Shown one piece after another: positions 1 to 9,006 of a stretch of DNA of 33,122 nucleotides. The notes below the pieces were generated by a model that searched no databases, was not told where the DNA came from, and saw nothing but the letters and a program-made list of their open reading frames with translations. The stretch covers positions 1-33,122 of the forward strand of contig VBLP01000203.1 in NCBI GenBank assembly GCA_005887925.1. Reading direction: 5' to 3'. This stretch comes from Deltaproteobacteria bacterium (GTDB taxonomy: Bacteria; Myxococcota_A; Polyangia; Haliangiales; Haliangiaceae). The position numbers were made by a program, and so were the translations under genes. Positions within the stretch are counted from its first letter, which is position 1. Every line of letters begins with the position of its first letter.

Positions 1-317
1 GGATCCACCGAGCCGACGAGATCCACCGGGCGGACGGGATCGACCAAGCCGACGAGATCCACCCGGCGGACGGGATCGACCAAGCCGACGAGATCCACCG
101 GGCCGATGGGATCCACCGAGCCGACGAGATCCACTGGGCCGACGAGATCCACCGGGCCGATGGGATCCACCGAGCCGACGAGATCCACCGGGCCGATGGG
201 ATCCACCGAGCCGATGGGATCCACCGGGCCGATGGGATCCACCGGGCCGATGGGATCCACCGGGCCGATGGGATCCACTGGGCCGATGGGATCCACCGAG
301 CCGACGGGATCGATCCG
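1..317 (+). repeat. 18-bp in-frame tandem repeat (hexapeptide MGSTGP / TRSTGP / MGSTEP variants), left part organised as a 36-bp higher-order unit; continues past left edge
   Basis: Repeated gggccgatgggatccacc / gagccgacgagatccacc units; frame +1 is open from base 1 ([29 protein letters not shown]...[12 protein letters not shown]). Confidence 0.9.
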
Positions 318-858
318 GTCGACCGGACTGAACGGGGCGGCCGCGATCGGCGGGGTGCCGCGGTTGATCACGCCGGGGCCGCCGGCGGAGTGGCGGCTGG
401 GGGAGCTGACGGTGGTGGTGGGAGCGGAGCGGGCGGAGCTGCGCTATGCGCGCGAGCCGGTGGGTTCGGTGCGCGCGACGCCGGAGGCGATCGTGGGGGC
501 AGTGCAGCGGGCGCGCGAGCGGCTGGCGGCGCGGTCGCGCGGGCCGGACGAGCTGTTGCCGGCGCTGGTGGCGGGGTATGGCGCGGTGCTGGCACGGCGC
601 GGCGGGCGCGTGGGGGACCGGGTGCCGCTGGTGGAGCTGCGCGCGGAGCTCGCGGGTACGCGGGCGCAGTTTGCATGGGACGTGGCGCGGCTGCGCCGCG
701 AGCGGCGGCTGGTGGTGGGCGGCCGCCGCATCGATCTGGGGGTGGCGGCCGGGCATGCGGCGGAGCGGCGGTCGCGCGTGGTGTGGATCGAGAATGATGG
801 TGGTGGCGGGAGCTATTTCGAGTGGTTTCGTCTGATCGGACAGGAGGCACGCTCGTGA
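1..858 (+). CDS. Repeat-containing protein with C-terminal possible winged-helix-like domain, 5'-partial, upstream partner of BrxD-like ATPase
   Basis: Frame open from position 1 through ORF 106..858; low-complexity hexapeptide repeats then a globular Arg/Leu-rich domain ending ...[29 protein letters not shown]; stop overlaps next GTG start. Confidence 0.6.
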   Translation, partial: GSTEPTRSTGRTGSTKPTRSTRRTGSTKPTRSTGPMGSTEPTRSTGPTRSTGPMGSTEPTRSTGPMGSTEPMGSTGPMGSTGPMGSTGPMGSTGPMGSTEPTGSIRSTGLNGAAAIGGVPRLITPGPPAEWRLGELTVVVGAERAELRYAREPVGSVRATPEAIVGAVQRARERLAARSRGPDELLPALVAGYGAVLARRGGRVGDRVPLVELRAELAGTRAQFAWDVARLRRERRLVVGGRRIDLGVAAGHAAERRSRVVWIENDGGGGSYFEWFRLIGQEARS

Positions 859-2222
859 CGAGAAGTACACCGCCAAGGCCGCCGCCGAGGCCGGCGTCCG
901 TCGAGGAGCTGGATCGGATCCAGGCGCGGCGCATCCTGGCCCAGATGGGCGAGAATGGAAAGCCGCCGGAGCTGGGGATTGCGCATGTGAATGCAGGGAA
1001 CGAGTCGTATTTGAGAGTGATCGATACGGCGTATATTCAAGATCTGATATGCACGGCAGAGGGATCGAGCTTCAAGCTGGTGCAGGGGACGTATGGAGCG
1101 GGGAAGACGCACTTCCTGTACTGCGTGCGAGACCTGGCGTGGCGGCGCCGGCTGTTGACGGCGCTGGTGACGATCTCGCCGAAGGAGTGTCCGTTCAACC
1201 GGCCGGGGGCGGTGTACCGGGCGGTGGCGCAGCGGATCGAGCGGCCGCGGGGGCCGGACGGCGACGAGCTGCGCGGGCTGGACGACTTGATCCGGCAGTG
1301 CGTGGAGGACCGGGTGGCGGAGGAGGGCCGCGACGAGACGCGGAGCTGGATCGACAAGGGGCTGGCGCGGGCGCAGCTGACGCGGCACTCGTTCCGCGAC
1401 GCGGTGGCGGGGTTCGCGCGCGCGGTGGTCGACGGCGACGAGCCGGCGGCGCGGCGGCTGGGAGCGTGGCTGCGCGGCGAGGACGTGTCGCTGGCGGAGG
1501 CGAAGGCGGCGGGGGTGTACGAGGTGCCGTCGAACGAGAACGGCTTCGGGATGCTGCGCTCGCTGGTGCAGCTGGTGCCGCGGCTGGGCTGGCAGGGCTG
1601 CGTGCTGCTGCTCGACGAGGCGGAGCGACGGCTGTCGGCGGACGACAAGCCGACCAAGGCGCTGGGCGAGACGGTGGATCACCTGCGCGAGCTGATCGAT
1701 CTGTGCGGGCGGTCGGAGCTGCCGCGGACGCTGGTGCTGTATGCGGTGACGCCGCTGTTCACCGAGCACGTGCTGCCGATGTATCCGGCGCTGCAGCAGC
1801 GGCTGGGCGCGCCGATCCAGTTCCTCTGCGCGAGCAATCCGAAGGCGCCGGTGATCGATCTGGAGGCGCTGGACCTCGAGCCGCGCAAGCTGCTGCTCGA
1901 GATGGGCGAGCGGCTGGCGGTGGTGGCGCGGCTGGCGTACGACTGGTCGCCGGCGGACAAGCTGGTGCAGGACAACCTGGAGCGGCTGGCGGTGGTGGTG
2001 ACGCAGGAGCAGCTCGAGGTCGGCCACCGCCGGTTCTTCGTGCGGCTGTGGGTGCGGCTGCTGGATCAGCTGCGGCTGGCAAAGCCGAAGGTGCTGACCG
2101 ACGACGAGCTGCGCAGCCTGGTGCGCGATGAACAGGCGCTGGTGACCGAGGAAGTGGACGAGTCGCAGGTGAATACGTTCTTCGGGATCCCGTATCTGGC
2201 AAAGCCGTTCAAGAAGAAGTGA
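855..2222 (+). CDS. BREX-type P-loop ATPase (BrxD/DUF2791-like)
   Basis: [20 protein letters not shown] Walker [31 protein letters not shown] Walker [21 protein letters not shown]-terminus. GTG at 855 overlaps upstream TGA (GTGA) with AGGAG upstream, so preferred over ATG 822. Confidence 0.7.
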   Translation: MTRSTPPRPPPRPASVEELDRIQARRILAQMGENGKPPELGIAHVNAGNESYLRVIDTAYIQDLICTAEGSSFKLVQGTYGAGKTHFLYCVRDLAWRRRLLTALVTISPKECPFNRPGAVYRAVAQRIERPRGPDGDELRGLDDLIRQCVEDRVAEEGRDETRSWIDKGLARAQLTRHSFRDAVAGFARAVVDGDEPAARRLGAWLRGEDVSLAEAKAAGVYEVPSNENGFGMLRSLVQLVPRLGWQGCVLLLDEAERRLSADDKPTKALGETVDHLRELIDLCGRSELPRTLVLYAVTPLFTEHVLPMYPALQQRLGAPIQFLCASNPKAPVIDLEALDLEPRKLLLEMGERLAVVARLAYDWSPADKLVQDNLERLAVVVTQEQLEVGHRRFFVRLWVRLLDQLRLAKPKVLTDDELRSLVRDEQALVTEEVDESQVNTFFGIPYLAKPFKKK

Positions 2223-2315
2223 TGCGCGCGGCGGCGGCGGCGTGATGCGCGCCGCGGCGGCGTAGGACGAAACGTCCTCTCGCGGTCGGGAGGCGGGCGT
2301 GGACATGCTGGGGGG

Positions 2316-3083
2316 ATGCTGCAGACGGACGTACAGCCGAAACCGGACCCCTACACGAAACCGAACGATCAGGCGCTGGCGCGCCTGCTCACGCCGCCGG
2401 CGGACCCGGCGCCGTCGGCGATCGAGGTGCAGGGCTGGCTGATGGCGGAGATCAACCTGCCGCGGCTGACCGGCAACATGGGGACGACGCGCGAGATCGG
2501 GACGAAGCTGTACGCGCTGTGGCTCAAGCTGGACGAGAACCAGATCACGGCGACGGCGGCGCTGGAGGGGTTCCAGAGCTGGACCGGAGAGCACCCGGAC
2601 GTCCTCGAGGCGTACGAAGGGGCGCGCCGCGGAATGCTCGACAAGCTCGGGGCGAAGAAGGACACGCGCGGGCGGAAGATCCTGCGAGCGCGCTCGGTCG
2701 CGACGGCGAACGCCTTCGGCGAGACGAAGCGACACCCGCATGGCCCCGATTCGCAGACGGGCAAGACGATCGCCTGCTTCGTGCTGGTGGACGACCCGAC
2801 CAGCTACTGGATCGGGCACTCGGGCTTCGGTCATCACGCGCAGCAGGACAGCCCGGCGCGCATGACGGCGCTGCTGCAGGGCGTCGGCAAGGTCGAGGAG
2901 TGGGAGGTGGATGTGTGCGCCGAGGTCGACTGCATGAAGCAGGCGCTGACCGCCGGCGCGGCCGAGGATGACCTGGTCTGGTACTGCTTCACCTGGAACG
3001 GCAAGACGAACCGCTGGACGGGTCGCTCGGCCTGCTACAATTGCCGGCAGTGGCTGTCCAAGCTGGTGCTGCGCACCGAGTGA
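2316..3083 (+). CDS. Uncharacterised protein with C-terminal cytidine-deaminase-like (CAE...CxxC) domain
   Basis: KTIACFVLVDDPTSYWIGHSG (beta hairpin), then WEVDVCAEVDCMKQAL and SACYNCRQWL: C-A-E plus CxxC Zn signature in the order and approximate spacing of toxin-type deaminases. Confidence 0.55.
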   Translation: MLQTDVQPKPDPYTKPNDQALARLLTPPADPAPSAIEVQGWLMAEINLPRLTGNMGTTREIGTKLYALWLKLDENQITATAALEGFQSWTGEHPDVLEAYEGARRGMLDKLGAKKDTRGRKILRARSVATANAFGETKRHPHGPDSQTGKTIACFVLVDDPTSYWIGHSGFGHHAQQDSPARMTALLQGVGKVEEWEVDVCAEVDCMKQALTAGAAEDDLVWYCFTWNGKTNRWTGRSACYNCRQWLSKLVLRTE

Positions 3084-3123
3084 CGGTGGCGGCGGCTTCA
3101 GCGGCCATTCCGTATGAGGTTCG

Positions 3124-4143
3124 TTACTGCGCGGCGACGGCGGCGAGGAAGCAGCCGAGGACGGGCGCCCACCTGGCGGCATCGGCGCCGGGGGCGAGGT
3201 GGCCGTAGGGGCTGTCGAGCTCGTGGTAGGAGGCGGCGACGCCGGCGCGCGCCAGGGCGGCCATGACGGCGGGGGCGAGGCTGGGCGGGAACAGCGCGTC
3301 GCTGGTCGACAGCACGAACAGCACGCGGGCGCGCAGCCGGGCGAAGTCGGCGGTGGCGTCGAGCTCGTTGGCGGCGGCGCCGAGCACGAGGAGCGAGTGG
3401 GGGTCGAAGGCCTCGGCCCAGGTCCGCGCGAGCAGGCGCAGGGCGCGGGCGCGGTCGTCGGCGGCGGGGTAGCGCTCGGCGAGGATGGCGTCCATGCCGT
3501 AGCGGCGCAGGGTGTCCTCGCGGAGCGCGGTCATGGTGTCGACCATCGCGCCGGGGGCGTAGCGGCCGCCGTTCCAGGCCGGGTCGGCGGCGAGCCGGGC
3601 GCGCATGGCGTCGACGGGGATGGCGCCGACGGTCCGGGGCGCGGTGGTGACGGGGACGATCGCGCGGACGAGGTCGGGGAACTCGACGCCCCACGCGAAG
3701 GCTTGAAAGCCGCCGTACGACGGCCCGACGACGGCGAGCAGCTGGGGCACACCGAGCTGATCGAGCAGGCGGCGCTGCGCGGTGACGATGTCGCCCAGGG
3801 TGATGCGGGGAAAGTCGGGGCCGTAGGGCCGGCCGGTGGCGGGGTCGATGCTGCGCGGCGCGGTGGAGCCGTAGCTCGAGCCGAGCATGTTGGAGCTGAC
3901 GACGAAGTAGCGGTCGGTGTCGATCGCGCGGCCGGGGCCGACGAGCGGCGCCCACGAGCCCTCGGCGGCTGCCGTGCCCTCGGCGAAGCGGTGGCTGCTG
4001 GTGAAGCCGTGGGTGAGCAGGATGGCATTGCCGCGGTCGGCGGCGAGCGCGCCGTAGGTGACGTAGGCGAGCTGGGCGTCGCGCAGGAGCCCGCCGTGGC
4101 GGAGCGCTAGATCGCCGATCGCGGCGCTGGCAAAGTCGGTCAT
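3124..4143 (-). CDS. Alpha/beta hydrolase, homoserine O-acetyltransferase (MetX)-like
   Basis: ILLTHGFTSSHRF, DTDRYFVVSSNMLGSSYGSTAPRSIDPATGRPYGPDFPRITLGDIV, GPSYGGFQAFAWGVEFPD (nucleophile elbow), C-terminal YGHLAPG. Confidence 0.8.
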   Translation of the reverse strand: MTDFASAAIGDLALRHGGLLRDAQLAYVTYGALAADRGNAILLTHGFTSSHRFAEGTAAAEGSWAPLVGPGRAIDTDRYFVVSSNMLGSSYGSTAPRSIDPATGRPYGPDFPRITLGDIVTAQRRLLDQLGVPQLLAVVGPSYGGFQAFAWGVEFPDLVRAIVPVTTAPRTVGAIPVDAMRARLAADPAWNGGRYAPGAMVDTMTALREDTLRRYGMDAILAERYPAADDRARALRLLARTWAEAFDPHSLLVLGAAANELDATADFARLRARVLFVLSTSDALFPPSLAPAVMAALARAGVAASYHELDSPYGHLAPGADAARWAPVLGCFLAAVAAQ

Positions 4144-4193
4144 CGTGCGCAGTGTACGCGACCGGCCGGGCGGCCGAGTGCTACGGTGCGATG

Positions 4194-4820
4194 ATGAGCC
4201 AGCGCGACTGGATCGAGGTGACATCGGAGGCGGAGCTGCGCGAGATGCTCGGCGAGCCGAATGCGAGGGTCCGGCAGAAGGACCGGGCGCGGCTGCACGA
4301 GCGCGATCGGGACTGGCTGGCGGCGTCGCCGTTCTGCCTGGTGGCGACGGCGGGCGCCGACGGGAGCTGCGACGTGTCGCCGAAGGGTGATCCGCCGGGC
4401 TTCACGCGGGTGCTCGATGACACGACGATCGCGATCCCGGAGCGCGGGGGGAACCGGCGGTCGGACGGCTTCCGCAACGTGCTGAGCAATCCGCACGTGG
4501 GGCTGCTCTACCTGGTGCCGGGACGCGGCGACACGCTGCGGATCAACGGACGCGCCCGCGTGGTCCGCGACGCGGCGTTCTTCGACCAGATGATCGTCAA
4601 GGGGCACCGGCCGCGGCTGGCGCTGGCGGTGGAGATCGAGCAGATCTTCTTTCACTGCCCAAAGGCGTTCCTGCGGTCGTCGCTGTGGCAGCCGGAGACC
4701 TGGCGGCCGGACGCGCTGCCGTCGCACGCGACGCTGGTCAAGGCGGTGCAGCCCTGCGGGGAGACCCTCGAGGAGCTGGAGCGCTACTACGGGCCGAGCT
4801 ACGTCGCCCTGCTGTATTGA
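4194..4820 (+). CDS. Pyridoxamine 5'-phosphate oxidase family protein (MSMEG_1061-like)
   Basis: FCLVATAGADGSCDVSPKGDPPGFTRVLDDTTIAIPERGGNRRSDGFRNVLSNPHVGLLYLVPGRGDTLRINGRARVV. Confidence 0.85.
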   Translation: MSQRDWIEVTSEAELREMLGEPNARVRQKDRARLHERDRDWLAASPFCLVATAGADGSCDVSPKGDPPGFTRVLDDTTIAIPERGGNRRSDGFRNVLSNPHVGLLYLVPGRGDTLRINGRARVVRDAAFFDQMIVKGHRPRLALAVEIEQIFFHCPKAFLRSSLWQPETWRPDALPSHATLVKAVQPCGETLEELERYYGPSYVALLY

Positions 4821-4972
4821 CCTGCACATGGATCGGTCCGCAGCGCTTGCGCTTGCCGGCGCCGCGCGCGCGGGCGCTGCGCGCTGAACGAACGATCAGA
4901 TCGCCTGCGGGCCGGCACGATCGGCCGGCGGAAACGATGCGACTGTCAGTCCCCTGGGCGATCGTGCGATGC

Positions 4973-5200
4973 ATGGATGATGGCCAGGCCAGGGACGGGC
5001 GAGTGCGGCTCGCTCGCGGAACGGCGCCGAACGCGGTGCGCGGCGCGGCTGCGCCCGACGCAGTGGTTGCGGCGCAGGCCACGCCGATCTGCGCGACGAC
5101 CGAGGAGCCGGCCGGGACGATTCACGAGGCGATCGAGCGCTGGATCAGCGCCCGGGAAGCCGACGAGGCGGTCGAGGAGTGGTCGCAGGCACGAGCGTGA
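4973..5200 (+). CDS. Possible small uncharacterised protein
   Basis: Frame open; plausible helical C-terminus AGTIHEAIERWISAREADEAVEEWSQARA; no recognised domain and isolated in a 650-bp otherwise noncoding gap. Confidence 0.25.
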   Translation: MDDGQARDGRVRLARGTAPNAVRGAAAPDAVVAAQATPICATTEEPAGTIHEAIERWISAREADEAVEEWSQARA

Positions 5201-5425
5201 CAGGGGTGCGATCGCGGATCGGTCGCGCCGGCACAGCGTCACGAGGTACGAGCCATGCATGCTCCGCGTGGATGGACCGCAGCGCCGAGGACGCCTGCGA
5301 GGTCCGTGCGCTCCTTCGGCTCCCGGCGGCGATCGAATTCGCGCAGCGGATGCAGTGAAGCCTGCCGCGATCGCATGAGCTGCGGATTATCGATATTGAA
5401 CCGCAGCGAAAGGTGGGTAGTGGTG

Positions 5426-5441
5426 TGGAATGGAGATTGCT
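5426..5441 (+). promoter_or_regulatory. Candidate sigma54 promoter upstream of hsp20
   Basis: TGGAATGGAGATTGCT: GG/GC 12 nt apart with TTGCT -12 element; AAGGAGG Shine-Dalgarno follows before ATG 5475. Confidence 0.35.
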
Positions 5442-5474
5442 GATCATGGGTAGTCCTGAAAAAGGAGGGCTGCC

Positions 5475-5960
5475 ATGTCACTCATCCGTCGTGTAACGCC
5501 AGAGCATCCGGTACCGTCGGTGAAGCCGGAGGCGGATCCGTTCCGCTGGTTCCTGCGCTGGGATCCGTTCCGCGAGATGACGCCGTCGTGGTTCGGCGCG
5601 CCGCCGGTGGATACGACGTTCATGCCGCCGTTCGAGGTCAAGGAGACCAAGGACACGTTCCTGTTCAGGGCGGACCTGCCCGGGATGAACGAGCAGGACA
5701 TCGAGGTCAAGCTGGCGGGTGACCGGCTGACGATCAGCGGCAAGCGCGAGGCCGAGCGCGAGGAGAAGGACGACACGTACTACGCGTTCGAGCGCTGCTT
5801 CGGCAGCTTCCTGCGCACGTTCACGCTGCCCGACGGGTTCGACAACGAGCACGTGTTCGCCGAGCTCAAGGACGGCGTGCTGACGGTGGTGGTGTACAAG
5901 AAACCGATCGCGCAGGCCAAGACGATCGCGATCAAGGGCGGCGACTTCAAGAAGTCCTAG
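5475..5960 (+). CDS. Hsp20/alpha-crystallin small heat shock protein
   Basis: FEVKETKDTFLFRADLPGMNEQDIEVKLAGDRLTISGKREAEREE...LPDGFDNEHVFAELKDGVLTVVVYKK. Confidence 0.95.
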   Translation: MSLIRRVTPEHPVPSVKPEADPFRWFLRWDPFREMTPSWFGAPPVDTTFMPPFEVKETKDTFLFRADLPGMNEQDIEVKLAGDRLTISGKREAEREEKDDTYYAFERCFGSFLRTFTLPDGFDNEHVFAELKDGVLTVVVYKKPIAQAKTIAIKGGDFKKS

Positions 5961-6116
5961 CGGCCCGCGGAGTCGCGGCCAAGCGAGGCCAGCCATGGTC
6001 ACACGACCAGCGTGGGTCGCCGGGGTGCGGGCGTGTGCGGATCGCGCAGCGGTTGCGCGGCGGGAGCAGACATGCGCAATCGGATCGCGAGGCGCCGGCG
6101 CGCGCCGCCGCTCGAT

Positions 6117-6132
6117 TGGAACGTGGCTTGCT
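6117..6132 (+). promoter_or_regulatory. Candidate sigma54 promoter
   Basis: TGGAACGTGGCTTGCT (9/10 to TGGCAC-N5-TTGC); -12 C is 14 nt before GTG 6145. Confidence 0.45.
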
Positions 6133-6144
6133 CGGCATGCAGGT

Positions 6145-6918
6145 GTGAAGCTCTCGGCGCTCGCGCTCGCGTTGACGGCAGGCGCACTGACCATGGGTGC
6201 GGCGCCGATGGCTGCGCCGCATCCGCACGATGGCGCGGGATTGGACGCGCGGGCGGCTGCGAGGAACGCCGGCACTGCGACGGATGCTGAGCTGGCCGCT
6301 GCGGCAAATACCGAGTCGGCGATCGAGCAAGAAATGCGCACATTACCGTGGTTGCGCAACTTCGCTGCATCAGCGGAAGCCGCCGAAGCGAAGTCGGGTG
6401 TGGTGACGCGCATGGCGAAGTGGCGGGATCCGGATCCGAGCTGCAGCGCCTCGGCGTACGGCGGCCTGGAGATCACGGCGGATGTCGCCGGCGCGCCGAG
6501 CGACGAGAAGGTGCTGGCGTCGTTCACGCAGGGCGTGCTGGTGCTCGACGCGCAGGGCGAGCTGCTCGCGTCGGCGACGGCACCGGCGTGCCAGGGCTCG
6601 GCCGACGAGCTCGAGGCGATCGCCGCGGGCGATGCGCACATCGATCGCCCGGTGATCGCGCTGGCGGTGACGGTGGGCGGGCATCGCGAGGCCTCGACCT
6701 GGCTGGTGCTGTACCGCGTGGTGGGCGGCGTGGTGGCGCCGGCGTTCGCCGGGGTGGTCGAGGAGCGCGTGGGCGACCAGCGCCGGATCGGCGAGGTGAC
6801 GCTGCTGCCGGGCGCGCTGCTGTACCGAGCACCGTCGGGGACGCAGCGGCTCTGGGTGTACAGCGCCGAGCGGCAGCGCTACGTCGAGCTGGCGCTGGTG
6901 GTTCCGCCGGACGCGTGA
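6145..6918 (+). CDS. Secreted/periplasmic uncharacterised protein with signal peptide
   Basis: GTG start gives VKLSALALALTAGALTMGAAPMAA signal-like N-terminus; ORF continues to 6918; no known domain recognised. Confidence 0.6.
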   Translation: MKLSALALALTAGALTMGAAPMAAPHPHDGAGLDARAAARNAGTATDAELAAAANTESAIEQEMRTLPWLRNFAASAEAAEAKSGVVTRMAKWRDPDPSCSASAYGGLEITADVAGAPSDEKVLASFTQGVLVLDAQGELLASATAPACQGSADELEAIAAGDAHIDRPVIALAVTVGGHREASTWLVLYRVVGGVVAPAFAGVVEERVGDQRRIGEVTLLPGALLYRAPSGTQRLWVYSAERQRYVELALVVPPDA

Positions 6919-6938
6919 GCGGCCGCGGCGAGAGCTCG

Positions 6939-7367
6939 CTAGAGCAGCGTGCGGACGACCAGGACGTTGCGATCGGCGTGGTTGACGACCTTGGCGGCGG
7001 TGGTGCCGATGACGCGATCGATCGCGCCGTAACCGTGCGAGCCGATCACGATGAGATCGACATCGAGCTCGCGCGCAGCGTGGCAGATGCCGTCCCATGC
7101 GGTGGCGAACGGCGTCATGATGCGCTCGACGCGGCCACGCGGCAGGCCGGCGGCGTGGCGCTCGAGCTCGGCGTGGGCGTTGCCGATCAGGACGTCCTCG
7201 AGGCGGCGGTCCATCACGCTGAGCACCTCCTGCGGCATGTCGACGGGGATGCTGATCGCGCGGAACAGCACGAGCTTGCCGTTGCTGAGCTCGGCGAGCC
7301 GGGCGGCCGCGGCGATCACGGTGGGCGCGCGCGGCGAGCCGTCGAGAGCGACCAGGATGCGCTTCAC
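6939..7367 (-). CDS. Universal stress protein (UspA family)
   Basis: VKRILVALDGSPRAPTVIAAAARLAELSNGKLVLFRAI...DVDLIVIGSHGYGAIDRVIGTTAAKVVNHADRNVLVVR. Confidence 0.92.
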   Translation of the reverse strand: MKRILVALDGSPRAPTVIAAAARLAELSNGKLVLFRAISIPVDMPQEVLSVMDRRLEDVLIGNAHAELERHAAGLPRGRVERIMTPFATAWDGICHAARELDVDLIVIGSHGYGAIDRVIGTTAAKVVNHADRNVLVVRTLL

Positions 7368-7801
7368 GACTTCGGCTCCTGGCGGACCGCGAGCACCGGA
7401 CACGGCGCGCGGCGCACCACGTCCTCGGCGACGCTGCCGAGCAGCATGCGCGAGATGCCGCGCCGGCCGTGCGTGCCGATGATGATCAGGTCGGCGCGGA
7501 CCGACCTGGCGGCCTTGACGATGGCGTCGCGCGCATCGTCGTCGATGACCATGACCTCACCGAACGTCGCGAGCGAGCGGCGGTCGGCGACCAGCTTGTC
7601 GAGCAGGGCGGCGTTGTTGACCCGCCATGTCGAGATCATCTGGTCGGTCAGCGCGATGGACAGCTCGGGCAGCGTGGTCGCGATCGCATTGACGAGGTGG
7701 ATCCGCGCACCGAGCTTGCCGGCGAGGGCGCAGGCGTAGTCGAGGGCGTGCTCGGCGCAGGGGCTGAAGTCGATGGGAACGAGGATGTTCGTCGGGATCA
7801 T
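7364..7801 (-). CDS. Universal stress protein (UspA family), GTGA-coupled to downstream USP
   Basis: MIPTNILVPIDFSPCAEHALDYACALAGKLGARIHLVNAI...DLIIIGTHGRRGISRMLLGSVAEDVVRRAPCPVLAVR. Confidence 0.93.
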   Translation of the reverse strand: MIPTNILVPIDFSPCAEHALDYACALAGKLGARIHLVNAIATTLPELSIALTDQMISTWRVNNAALLDKLVADRRSLATFGEVMVIDDDARDAIVKAARSVRADLIIIGTHGRRGISRMLLGSVAEDVVRRAPCPVLAVRQEPKS

Positions 7802-7813
7802 GCCGATCGGTGC

Positions 7814-7829
7814 TGCATACGCGGCGCCA
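7814..7829 (-). promoter_or_regulatory. Candidate sigma54-like promoter for usp pair
   Basis: Reverse strand TGGCGCCGCGTATGCA (8/10); -12 C 14 nt upstream of ATG 7801. Confidence 0.3.
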
Positions 7830-7862
7830 GCGGATCCGCTGCGCGAACGCGCACGGTCTGCG

Positions 7863-7878
7863 CGGCACGGGCGATGCA
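7863..7878 (+). promoter_or_regulatory. Candidate sigma54-like promoter for APH-like kinase
   Basis: CGGCACGGGCGATGCA (8/10); -12 C 14 nt upstream of ATG 7891. Confidence 0.3.
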
Positions 7879-7890
7879 ACACCGAGCAGC

Positions 7891-9006
7891 ATGGCGAGCA
7901 ATGCACGTTCTTCGTCGGGCGCGTCGCACGCCGGGCCGCCCGGGCTGCGCGATCACCTGGCGCGGCTGTTTCCGGGCGCAGTGATCGAGTCGATCGAGCC
8001 GCTCGGACCGGACACCGGCGCGACGGCGGGGACGACCAAGGCGGCGGGCTACGGCTTGCCGGTGCGGATCACGTTGCTCGACGGTGGTGAGCGCCGCGAG
8101 CTGGTGTGGCGGACGGCGTCGGCCAACGCGTTCGGCCACGATCGCCGCGCCGACCGCGCCGCGGCGATGATCCAGGCGTTCGACGACTTCACCGGGATGC
8201 CGCAGCACGTTCGTGCGATCGATCTCGGCGTGATCCGCCAGACCGGCGAGCTGGTGTCGACGCGCGACGCCGGCGAGCACTACCTGATCACGACGTACGC
8301 GCCGGGGACGATCTATGCGCACGACCTGCGCAGGATCGCGGGCGAGCGGGTCGCGACCCCGCGCGACGTCGATCGCGTCGACGCGCTGGCGCGCTACCTC
8401 GCGGCGCTGCACACGCCGATCGCGACGCCGGGGGCGCGTTACCGCCGCGCGATCCGCGACCTCCTGGGCAGCGGCGAGGGCATCTTCGGGATCATCGATG
8501 GCTATCCGGCCGGCGTGCCGGGCGCGCCGCCGGAGCGGCTGCAGGCGATCGAGGCGCGCTGCGCGGCGTGGCGATGGTGGCTGCGCGGCCGCGATGCGCG
8601 GCTGTGCCGAACCCACGGCGATTTCCACCCGTTCAACATCGTGTTCGACGGCGACGTGCCGATGCTGCTCGACGCCAGCCGCGGCGGCTGCGGCGACCCG
8701 GCGGACGACGTGACGGCGCTGGCGATCAACTTCGTGGTGTTCGCGCTCGAGGCGCCGGGCGCGTGGGGCCACGGGCTGGGCGTGCTGTGGCGCCACCTCT
8801 GGCACCGCTACCTGGCCGAGCGGCCCGACGACGATCTGCTCGCGGTGGCGCCGCCGTTCCTGGCCTGGCGCGCCCTGGTGATCGCGAACCCGGCGTTCTA
8901 TCCCCGGATGACCGAGGCGGCGCGCGACAAGCTGCTCGGGTTCGCGACCGACGTGCTCGACGATCACGCGCTCGATCCGGCGTGGGCGGAGGACCTGTTT
9001 CGATGA
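7891..9006 (+). CDS. Aminoglycoside phosphotransferase-like (APH/choline kinase fold) kinase
   Basis: CRTHGDFHPFNIVFDGDVPMLLDASRGGCGDPADDVTALAIN catalytic loop and metal-binding motif. Confidence 0.8.
   Translation: MASNARSSSGASHAGPPGLRDHLARLFPGAVIESIEPLGPDTGATAGTTKAAGYGLPVRITLLDGGERRELVWRTASANAFGHDRRADRAAAMIQAFDDFTGMPQHVRAIDLGVIRQTGELVSTRDAGEHYLITTYAPGTIYAHDLRRIAGERVATPRDVDRVDALARYLAALHTPIATPGARYRRAIRDLLGSGEGIFGIIDGYPAGVPGAPPERLQAIEARCAAWRWWLRGRDARLCRTHGDFHPFNIVFDGDVPMLLDASRGGCGDPADDVTALAINFVVFALEAPGAWGHGLGVLWRHLWHRYLAERPDDDLLAVAPPFLAWRALVIANPAFYPRMTEAARDKLLGFATDVLDDHALDPAWAEDLFR

Noticed and set aside
1-317. CRISPR array or RNA-level repeat
   Set aside because: Units are contiguous 18-bp tandem repeats without spacers and maintain an open reading frame.
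2264-2278. AGGACG-AAA-CGTCCT hairpin as Rho-independent terminator
   Set aside because: Perfect short stem but no T-tract and it lies just upstream of the next gene; function uncertain, could be an operator.
813-3182. 789-aa minus-strand ORF opposite the BrxD-like gene
   Set aside because: Arg/Gln/His-rich antisense artefact; no domain.
4685-5200. 171-aa ORF starting inside the PPOX gene
   Set aside because: First half is out-of-frame PPOX coding sequence; only 4973..5200 retained as a weak candidate.
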